From an uncultured Planctomycetaceae bacterium (GTDB lineage: Bacteria > Planctomycetota > Planctomycetia > Pirellulales > UBA1268), in assembly GCA_903885565.1 (NCBI GenBank), contig CAISJI010000098.1, forward strand, positions 62,001 through 126,000: a DNA stretch of 64,000 nt, given 5' to 3'. Shown in pieces: positions 7,869-15,401 of this stretch. The position numbers and the translations under genes were made by a program. The notes beneath the pieces were generated by a model. The model searched no databases. It saw only the letters and a list, made by a program, of their open reading frames with translations, and had not been told where the DNA came from. Numbering within the stretch: position 1 is the first letter of the stretch; each line of letters begins with the position of its first letter.

Positions 7869-10800
7869 ATGCAAGAGCTTCCCAAGCATTACGATCACCG
7901 CGCCGCCCAAGCCCGCTGCCGCAGCCTGTGGGATGCGGGCCGGTACTGGCATGCCGAACCGGAGGCTGGCCGCCGGACGTTTTCGATGGTTATTCCGCCG
8001 CCGAATGTGACCGGGGCTCTCCATCTGGGCCATGCCCTCAACAACACACTGCAGGATCTGCTGGTGCGCACGCGGCGCATGCAGGGGTTTCTCACGCTCT
8101 GGATGCCCGGCACGGACCACGCCGGCATCGCCACGCAGGCAGTTGTGGAACGTCGCCTCCTCGAAGAAGAAAAACTCTCCCGCCACGATCTCGGTCGGGA
8201 GAAATTGGTGGCGCGGATCTGGGACTGGAAGCAGCAGTATGAAACGCGCATCCTCGGGCAGCTGCGCGATCTGGGAGCGAGTTGCGATTGGGATCGCGTG
8301 CGCTTCACGCTCGACCAACAGTGCGCTGCTGCGGTGCGCACCGCTTTTTTCAGGCTGTTTGACCGGGGGCTTGTCCGCCGCGGCAAGCGGCTGGTGAACT
8401 GGGACACCTTCCTGCAAACCGCCGTCAGCGACGACGAGGTGTTTCACGAGGAGGTGAAGGGGCATTTCTGGCACATCCGCTACGACGTCATCGATCCACA
8501 GCCGGGCGAACCGGTGAGCGTGACTGTCGCCACCACCCGCCCCGAAACGCTTCTCGGGGATACGGCGGTGGCGGTCCATCCCGATCCGGCAGCGGCGCTG
8601 TCCGAGGCGGTGGAAGCTGTGAAGGCCAAGCGGGCGGCTGCGCCGGCGAGGGAGCAGGCAGCGCTCGAAGCAGCCCTGGAAGAACTCGCCACGCGGGCCC
8701 GCGATCTGCTGCCGGGGCTCAAAGCTCTGGCCGCAATGGCTGCGGCCGGCAGGCAGGTGCGGCTGCCGCTGATGGGGCGGCCGATCCCGCTGGTGGCGGA
8801 TGAATGGGCCAAGCCGGAGATGGGCTCAGGCTGCGTGAAGATCACCCCCGCCCACGACCCCAACGACTACGAGGTGGGAAAGCGCCGGGGACTGGAGATG
8901 AAAAACATCCTCAATCCCGACGGCACGCTCAATGCCGAGGCGGGGCCCTACGCCGGCCTCACCATGAACAAGGCCCGCACCCGTGTGGTGGCCGATCTGG
9001 AGGCAGCGGGGCAACTGGAGCGCGTCGAAGATCGGCTGATCGAGCTGGCCCACTCCGATCGTTCCAAGACGCCGATCGAGCCCTATCTGGCCGATCAGTG
9101 GTTTATCCGGATGGACGAACTTGCCCAGCCGGCCCTCGATGCGGTCAGCTCAGGCCAGCTGCGGATCGTTCCGCAGCGCTATGCCAAGAGCTATCTCGAC
9201 TGGCTCTCGGAGAAGCGCGACTGGCCGGTGAGCCGGCAGCTCTGGTGGGGCCATCAGATTCCGATCTGGCACATCGATCAGGTGCGCGAGAGCGATCTGC
9301 AGCAGGCCTTTGCCGGCCGCGCAACGGTCTCCTGGAAGCCTGACGGCCGCAGCACTGAGACCGACGCCGGGCAGCCGGGGGGCTGGTTTGTCTGCTCCTC
9401 GGATGAGGAGCTGGGGGTGGAGAGCGTGGCAGGCCACAAGCTCAGCCGCGATCCCGACGTGCTCGATACCTGGTTTTCCTCCGCTCTCTGGCCCCACTCC
9501 ACGCTCGGCTGGCCCGAGGCAACGCCGGAGCTGGCCTGCTTCTATCCCACCACGGCGCTGATCACCAGCCGCGACATCATCACGCTCTGGGTGGCGCGGA
9601 TGGTGATCATGGGGGTGTTTGACACCGGCAAGCTCCCCTTCGGCGAGGTCTACATCCATCCCAAGATCCTCGACCGCTACGGCGAGACGATGAGCAAGAG
9701 CAAGGGGAATGGCGTCGATCCGCTCGATGTGATCGATGTGCTCGGAGCCGATGCCCTGCGCTTCGGGATGGTGAGCATGGCGACCGAGACGCAGGATGTG
9801 CGGATGCCGGTCGAATTCCAGTGCCCGCACTGCGAAGCGAGGATCGATCAGACGGTGCAGAATCGGATGCAGCCGCGGATCGAGTGTGCCAAATGCAAAC
9901 AGGCGTTTCGCACGCAGTGGGCCCAGGCGGCCGCCGATCTGGCCCTGCCCCGTGGGCCGGCCGTCAGCGAGCGCTTTGAGGCAGGCCGGAATTTTTCCAA
10001 CAAGCTGTGGAACGCCACCCGGTTTGTGTTGATGAATCTGGATGGGTATTCAGGGAGCGACCTTTCCGCCTGGGGTCAGGCCGATGCAAAAGCTTTTGAG
10101 ACGCTGGAAGATCGCTGGCTGGCGAGCCGGCTGGCGAGTGTGAGCCGGGATGTGACGGCGGCGATCGACGAATACCGCTTCGCCGAGGCGGCCCGGCTGC
10201 TCTACAGCTTCGCCTGGGACGAGTTTTGCAGTGCCTACCTGGAGCTGTGCAAATCGAGGCTCTCTGATCCGGCCCGCTGCGAGCAGGCCCGCGCGATGCT
10301 GATGCTGGCGCTCGACACGATTCTGCGGCTGATCCATCCGCTGATGCCGTTTGTGAGCGAGGAGATCTGGCAGCATCTGCGGCTGGTGGCAGGCGACCGG
10401 CGGATGCCGTGGGACGTGGCCGAGGGGCCGGCGGAGTCGATCATGATTGCCCGCTGGCCAACGCCCCCCCCGTCCTGGATCGATCCGCGCACAGAAGAGC
10501 AGTTTGGGACTTTCCTGGGGGTTGTTGGGGCGATTCGCGAGGTGCGGGCCCGGCAAAACGTGCCGCCCCGCACCCGGGTGCAGGCGGCCCTGCGGCTGCC
10601 GGCGGCCACGGCCGAACTGCTGCTGCCGATGCACGCGGCGATCGAATCGATGGCAATGGTGGAACTGACGGCGGTGGGCCCGGAGGCCGCCGGAGCGGCG
10701 GGGGCCGCCAGCGCCGCTGTGCCGGGAGGGGAGGTGCTCCTCGATCTGGCGGCGACGGTCGACGTGGGAGCGGAGAAGGTGCGGCTGGCGAAGGAGAACG

Positions 10801-10973
10801 AAAAGCTGGTTGGATTCATTGCGGCCAAGCGGTCCAAGCTGGCCGACGAGAAATTCGCCGCCCGGGCCCCGGAGGCGGTGGTGCTGAAAGAACGCCAGCA
10901 GCTGGCCGAACTGGAGGAGAAACTGGCCAAGGGGCAGGCGACGCTGGCCGAACTGGAAGGCCTGAAAAAATAA
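7869..10973 (+). CDS. valS: Valyl-tRNA synthetase
   Basis: This 1034-residue class I aminoacyl-tRNA synthetase charges tRNA-Val. The ATP-binding HIGH-type motif reads HLGH at residues 52-55 within PPPNVTGALHLGHA, and the KMSKS-type motif is MSKS at 608-611. The editing domain includes TTRPETLLGDTAVAVHP, followed by an Ala/Glu-rich insertion (about residues 245-290). Right after the KMSKS region, before the anticodon-binding domain, is an inserted four-cysteine zinc ribbon (C652-x2-C655-x17-C673-x2-C676). A C-terminal coiled coil (VRLAKENEKLVGFI...LAELEEKL) completes the usual ValRS layout. AAGG precedes the ATG. Confidence 0.97.
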   Translation: MQELPKHYDHRAAQARCRSLWDAGRYWHAEPEAGRRTFSMVIPPPNVTGALHLGHALNNTLQDLLVRTRRMQGFLTLWMPGTDHAGIATQAVVERRLLEEEKLSRHDLGREKLVARIWDWKQQYETRILGQLRDLGASCDWDRVRFTLDQQCAAAVRTAFFRLFDRGLVRRGKRLVNWDTFLQTAVSDDEVFHEEVKGHFWHIRYDVIDPQPGEPVSVTVATTRPETLLGDTAVAVHPDPAAALSEAVEAVKAKRAAAPAREQAALEAALEELATRARDLLPGLKALAAMAAAGRQVRLPLMGRPIPLVADEWAKPEMGSGCVKITPAHDPNDYEVGKRRGLEMKNILNPDGTLNAEAGPYAGLTMNKARTRVVADLEAAGQLERVEDRLIELAHSDRSKTPIEPYLADQWFIRMDELAQPALDAVSSGQLRIVPQRYAKSYLDWLSEKRDWPVSRQLWWGHQIPIWHIDQVRESDLQQAFAGRATVSWKPDGRSTETDAGQPGGWFVCSSDEELGVESVAGHKLSRDPDVLDTWFSSALWPHSTLGWPEATPELACFYPTTALITSRDIITLWVARMVIMGVFDTGKLPFGEVYIHPKILDRYGETMSKSKGNGVDPLDVIDVLGADALRFGMVSMATETQDVRMPVEFQCPHCEARIDQTVQNRMQPRIECAKCKQAFRTQWAQAAADLALPRGPAVSERFEAGRNFSNKLWNATRFVLMNLDGYSGSDLSAWGQADAKAFETLEDRWLASRLASVSRDVTAAIDEYRFAEAARLLYSFAWDEFCSAYLELCKSRLSDPARCEQARAMLMLALDTILRLIHPLMPFVSEEIWQHLRLVAGDRRMPWDVAEGPAESIMIARWPTPPPSWIDPRTEEQFGTFLGVVGAIREVRARQNVPPRTRVQAALRLPAATAELLLPMHAAIESMAMVELTAVGPEAAGAAGAASAAVPGGEVLLDLAATVDVGAEKVRLAKENEKLVGFIAAKRSKLADEKFAARAPEAVVLKERQQLAELEEKLAKGQATLAELEGLKK

Positions 10974-11115
10974 TCGAACTGAACCGCTGGGGTGTACAGA
11001 ATCACTCAGCCGGCTTGAGGTAGAATTCCGGCAGGGTCCTTGCGGGCGGCATGGACAGATTCACAGGTGTCCACAAGTGTCTTGGGTCAGCAGTCGTTGA
11101 GAGCGGAGAATTGCC

Positions 11116-11517
11116 ATGAGCGTCCAGATGGAACTGTCCCGCATCATCATCAGCGAGATCAACGACCAGCAGGTGGTCTATCTCAAGGAAGTGGACGGGG
11201 AGCGGACGTTTCCGATCCTCATCGGCTTGTTCGAGGCGACGAGCATCGACCGCCGCGTGAAGCACCACCAATCCCCTCGGCCACTCACCCACGATCTGCT
11301 CGTCGCTGTTGTCGACACGCTCGGGGCTGAGTTTCAGGATGTGGTGATCTCGGAACTCAAAGAGCACACCTATTACGCCGTGATCCGGGTGCTCAAGGAT
11401 GGCGAGATCATCGAGATCGATGCCCGCCCCTCTGACGCCATCGCCGTGGCAGTCACCTGCGAGCCGAATCTGCCGATCTATGTCTCGGAGGAAGTGCTCT
11501 CCGACGTCTTGGGATAA
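11116..11517 (+). CDS. Bifunctional nuclease (BFN, DUF151) family protein
   Basis: This 133-residue protein has the BFN/DUF151 pattern throughout: an FPILIGLFEATSIDR segment, a THDLLVAVVDTLGAEFQDVVISEL segment, and the C-terminal IEIDARPSDAIAVAVTCEPNLPIYVSEEVL with the family's DARPSDAIALA-type signature. Family members are reported to have RNase/DNase activity in plants, but the bacterial role is poorly defined; it is likely cytoplasmic. GGAG 10 bases before the ATG supports the start. It follows valS by 142 bases on the same strand. Confidence 0.9.
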   Translation: MSVQMELSRIIISEINDQQVVYLKEVDGERTFPILIGLFEATSIDRRVKHHQSPRPLTHDLLVAVVDTLGAEFQDVVISELKEHTYYAVIRVLKDGEIIEIDARPSDAIAVAVTCEPNLPIYVSEEVLSDVLG

Positions 11518-11547
11518 AGACTTCGGGTTCACTGGAGCCAAGAACGA

Positions 11548-11980
11548 GTGACGGAGGCGGAGGGGTCGGCGAACTTTTTGTGAGCACCGATCGGCTGCGG
11601 CCAAGTGACGAAACCTGCGCCGTCCCGCAGCCGAGGGGCCACGGAAGTCGAAGTCACTCTAGGTCCGGGGCTGCCCATGCCCGACGCCTGCCGTTCGCTG
11701 CGGCCCTCCAGGCCTTTCGCTCACTCGAAGTTGGCTGCGCTTCGCCATCCATGGCTCCGCTGGCCGCCTACGCCGGCTCCTGGGGCACGGGCAGCCCCTC
11801 CCCGAACACCGATCAGGAAGGCCGGTGGAGGCGGAGGGATCGGCGAACGCTCGAGGAACGCAGGGCCGCTTCGGCCCAAGCGACGAGACTTTTGCCGTCC
11901 CGCAGCCGGCGATGCCTGCAAGCAGGATACGCGTTAGGTCCGTGGCAGCCCCTCCCCGAACATCGATCAGGAAGGCCGAT
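11548..11980. repeat. Intergenic repeat island, family A (two units) plus direct repeats
   Basis: This lies in a 494-base gap (11518-12011) with no credible gene. Two units, about 11548-11635 and 11825-11912, share GGAGGCGGAGGGRTCGGCGAAC near the start and CGTCCCGCAGCCG near the end. The second contains the perfect hairpin GGGCCG-ctt-CGGCCC. Between and after them is a roughly 35-base direct repeat beginning GGCAGCCCCTCCCCGAACA, at 11790-11824 and 11944-11978. The units reappear in reverse orientation at 36831-37110. Confidence 0.7.
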
Positions 11981-12011
11981 GCAGGGGGAAAATGGAAGTC
12001 GATCTCGCCAG

Positions 12012-15000
12012 TCACTGCAGCGTGCCGTGGAGCACGCCGGCCACGGGCGAGCCGTCGGCTGCCTGCAGGTTCCAGGAGAGAGAGTAGCAGCGGGTTGAGG
12101 TGAAGTCGGGAGCCGTCAGCGTGATCGTGCGGCCGTCGGCAGAGAGCGTGGCACTGTCGATGGCGCGATCCTGCTCGTCGCGGTGGGGCGAGCCGTAGTT
12201 TTCCGTGCGGTCGATCTCCCAGGTGCGCAGAGCCCAGGCGGCAGGCAGAGCGGAACTTGTGTGGAGTGGCTCTGCGAACGTCAGTTCCAGCCTGCCGGGC
12301 GCGGCGTGGAGAGCGGTCGGGACGTGGAGCGGATGGGAAGTGCGCCGCACCCGGAAAAAACCACCGGGTGCGGTGCGGTTGCCTGCCCAGGCGTGGAGGC
12401 CGCAGGTGTAAAGCTGGCCGTCGGCAGGCGAGAACCGGCCCCGCATGATGCCGGTTGGCAGATCGGGCATCGGCAGAGCCACAAGGCCCCCCTGCAACAC
12501 CATGCTGCCAGTGCTCCGCCGATCGGCGACCGGCTCGGTGAGCACCAGATGGATCCGCCCCTCGCCATAGGAAAGCTCAAGGAGATGGCCGGCCAGCGGC
12601 GCGAATTCCCCCGGCGGCACACGCAGCAATTCAGCCGGCGAGCGGTCGAAGGCGTTGGTGATCCAGACGGCTGGTGGCTCCATCGCCGCGTCGCTGGAGT
12701 CGGTGACAGCGTGGTAGCCAAACATGTTGCCGTAGAAGCCCCCCGGCCGCACATGGTTGATCCGGTTTTTGGGGTTCCAGTGCCCCTCCTGATCGGTCAC
12801 CCAGAACGTGCCGTCGGCCTCCACGCAGACGCCGTTGGCCGCCCGGAATCCCTGCGCCACGATCTCGGTGGCGCTGCCATCGGGCTTCACTTTCAGGAGC
12901 GTGCCATGGTGGGGCACAACCGCTGGCAATGCATGGCGGGCGCTCTTGGCGTAATAGACATTCCCGTCGGCGTCGGTCTCGAGCCCCATCGCAAATTCGT
13001 GGAAATGCTCCGTCACCTGATGGTCGTCGTTGAATGTGTCGTAGCGATCGGTTTGGCCGTCGCCGTCGAGATCGATCAGCCGCACGATCCGGTCGCGGCA
13101 GCCGACATGGATGATGCCATCGATCAATTTGATCCCCAGCGGCTGATAGAGTCCGGAGGCGATTCGCCGCCAGATGAGCTTCCCGTCGGCGGCAGTGAGC
13201 CCTTCCACCCGCCAGACATCGCCATCCCAGGTGCAGAGCACGGCGCTCGTGCCGGTGGCGTCAGTAAAATCGAGCCCCGAAAACCGTAGCTGGGCGTTCC
13301 AGGGATTTTGAATTGGGGGCGTGAGCTGATCGATCGCCAGCGGGCCCGAGTCGGTGCCCCGCTCCACCTGCGTGGAGAGCGCTGCAGCCCAGAGCGGCTC
13401 CGCCGGCCGGCCGATCAGGCTCTGGGGGCTTGAGGGGGCCGGGAGCAGAGCGAGTGCATCGAGCGGCGTGCCAGCCGCAGCGAGAGCCACATGCACCTCC
13501 AGCGGCAGTTCCCCAGCGGGGATGACGAGATCGAGAGAGCCATCCCGTTCCACCAGTTTGGCGGCAGGTCTCCCCTGTGCTTCACCGATGAGGTGTGCCG
13601 CCACCGGCAGTGCCGCCAAGCGGGCCGCCAACGGCACGGGGCGAGGGCCCATTGAGAACGAGCGGATGGCGACGGTCGGCAGCACATTCGCTGGGGCCGC
13701 GGCTGGCGGGGCGAGGCTTGTGGTTTCCAGGATGCGGGTTTTCCCCACCCGATATTCAAGCACGATTTGAGCGCCGGCATGGTGCAGCGACCGAAATCGG
13801 GCATAGGGGAGCGGTCCAAACGGGACGCCGTCGCGACCGAGCGGCCGGGGGTCAGTAAAGCTGCCGGTGGCGGGATCGGCCCAGCCCGGCTGCGTGGGGA
13901 GTTGCATGACAACGTCGCCGGCCAGATGCGGGTGGGCTCCGTGGCGACCGTCAAAATTAATGCCGGCCCAGTCGAGGAAGCCGCTGCCGGTCCACAGCGC
14001 CGCCTGCCGGAGCGTGTCGAGTTCGTACATTCCCCAAGCTGTTCCCCGTCCCACGCCCCCGGGGCCGCGATCGAGCCGCACTGCCAACCCCTTGCGGGCC
14101 ACGTTGCTCCTGTCGCTGCCGACTTCAAAACTGCCGGCGAGAAACGGGCCGTAGTCGTGCAGCCGCCAGGGTTCGAGCGACACTGGCGCCGGGCCGCGGG
14201 AGGTTCCCTGCGGCAGACCGGCGAGATATTCGGGGCCGACAGGAAAATAGAGCGGGGGATTCCGCTCCTTGAAGAATGTTTCGCGCAGGTAGTGGATGAC
14301 ATCATATTTCTGGCTCGGCACCATCCAACTCTGCGCCACCATCTGGCCGGTGCCGGTGGTGAGCGTGCGATAGAGGCTGTGGGGATCGGTTCCAGCTTTG
14401 AGTTGTTTCGCTTCGGCAAACCGCGGCGCGGTGGGGAGCGAGCCGGCGGCATCGAGCGTGCCATGGCAGTTGGCACAGACCCGCTCGTAGATCGCCCGCC
14501 CGCGTTTGAACGAATCGCGGGAGGTTTCCCTAACTGCCCAGTCGCCGATGAAGCCGGCGTGGTCGATATCGGCTTCCCAGGCGGCAGGCGCTGCGGTAGC
14601 GAAGAAGGCAGGTTCCGGACGCAGTTCGGCAGCGCGGGTCGGGCCCCCCCGGGCGATCGCCGCCAGATAGGCGATCAAATCCAAAAACTGCCCCCGGTCG
14701 GCCAGCAGGTTTGCCAGACCAGCCGGCATCAGCGACACGGTGGAGGGAATCGAGGCCTCAATCGAGGCGCGGGGAATCGAAAGTTCCCGTCCCGCCGCCG
14801 AGGCATCGCGCAGCACCACCGTAGTTTCAGTCTCCCGGGCCACGATCCCACTGACGCTTTGCCCCTCGTCGGTGACGAGCGTGAGGCCGCGGTATTCCGG
14901 CCGGATCGTGGCGGAGGGGGCAAGCAACGCCTCCACGAGATACGCAGCCAGTTCTCCGTCGGCGATCCCCGCCGGCATTCCCGCCAGATCGGGGCCGAGG

Positions 15001-15278
15001 GCCGGCTGGGAGGCGCCAGTGCTGTGGCAGGTGGTGCAGGTGAGCTGCGCCGTGTGAAAGACGCGTGCGCCGCGGGCCGCGTCGCCGGTGGTGACGCAGG
15101 CTGCGCTCAGCGACTGCCGGTCCTCCGCGAGGAGTTTTTCACTCAGGCCACCCACCTCGTCTGCGGGCGCCGCCAGTCCGATCAAGCCGAGAAGCAATGC
15201 CATCGCCCCAGCCGCCCATTGTGCGATCGATCGGCGCGACGGGGCACACGGGGGCAAGAAGCCGCAGGGACGAAGCAT
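12012..15278 (-). CDS. Exported PVC-type di-heme cytochrome with sorbosone-dehydrogenase-like propeller
   Basis: The product is a 1088-residue secreted protein. After a signal peptide (WAAGAMALLLGLIGLAAPAD) come a first c-type heme site (C81-TT-C84-H85), the planctomycete segment SVSGIVARETETTVVLRDA...SLMPAGLANLLADRGQFLDLIAYLA, a second heme site (C268-AN-C271-H272), a long DUF6797-like region, then a six-bladed-propeller-like part (SGLDFTDATGTSAVLCTWDGDVWRVEGL to GGFYGNMFGYH) similar to L-sorbosone dehydrogenases. Such fusions are characteristic of Planctomycetes and are thought to oxidise sugars or polyols and pass electrons to the respiratory chain. The ATG at 15278 is preferred over the upstream frame because it starts the signal peptide. 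Enzyme substrate is unknown. Confidence 0.85.
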   Translation of the reverse strand: MLRPCGFLPPCAPSRRSIAQWAAGAMALLLGLIGLAAPADEVGGLSEKLLAEDRQSLSAACVTTGDAARGARVFHTAQLTCTTCHSTGASQPALGPDLAGMPAGIADGELAAYLVEALLAPSATIRPEYRGLTLVTDEGQSVSGIVARETETTVVLRDASAAGRELSIPRASIEASIPSTVSLMPAGLANLLADRGQFLDLIAYLAAIARGGPTRAAELRPEPAFFATAAPAAWEADIDHAGFIGDWAVRETSRDSFKRGRAIYERVCANCHGTLDAAGSLPTAPRFAEAKQLKAGTDPHSLYRTLTTGTGQMVAQSWMVPSQKYDVIHYLRETFFKERNPPLYFPVGPEYLAGLPQGTSRGPAPVSLEPWRLHDYGPFLAGSFEVGSDRSNVARKGLAVRLDRGPGGVGRGTAWGMYELDTLRQAALWTGSGFLDWAGINFDGRHGAHPHLAGDVVMQLPTQPGWADPATGSFTDPRPLGRDGVPFGPLPYARFRSLHHAGAQIVLEYRVGKTRILETTSLAPPAAAPANVLPTVAIRSFSMGPRPVPLAARLAALPVAAHLIGEAQGRPAAKLVERDGSLDLVIPAGELPLEVHVALAAAGTPLDALALLPAPSSPQSLIGRPAEPLWAAALSTQVERGTDSGPLAIDQLTPPIQNPWNAQLRFSGLDFTDATGTSAVLCTWDGDVWRVEGLTAADGKLIWRRIASGLYQPLGIKLIDGIIHVGCRDRIVRLIDLDGDGQTDRYDTFNDDHQVTEHFHEFAMGLETDADGNVYYAKSARHALPAVVPHHGTLLKVKPDGSATEIVAQGFRAANGVCVEADGTFWVTDQEGHWNPKNRINHVRPGGFYGNMFGYHAVTDSSDAAMEPPAVWITNAFDRSPAELLRVPPGEFAPLAGHLLELSYGEGRIHLVLTEPVADRRSTGSMVLQGGLVALPMPDLPTGIMRGRFSPADGQLYTCGLHAWAGNRTAPGGFFRVRRTSHPLHVPTALHAAPGRLELTFAEPLHTSSALPAAWALRTWEIDRTENYGSPHRDEQDRAIDSATLSADGRTITLTAPDFTSTRCYSLSWNLQAADGSPVAGVLHGTLQ

Positions 15279-15401
15279 GAGATCTTTCCCGGGAGAACGG
15301 AATCGGCAGCGCTGGGATCGCCGGAGGCAAACGCAGCGCCCCAATTGTATCCCAGGGGCCCGGGGGGAGAGGATATGGCTGGGAAGGAACGCTCTTTTCG
15401 C

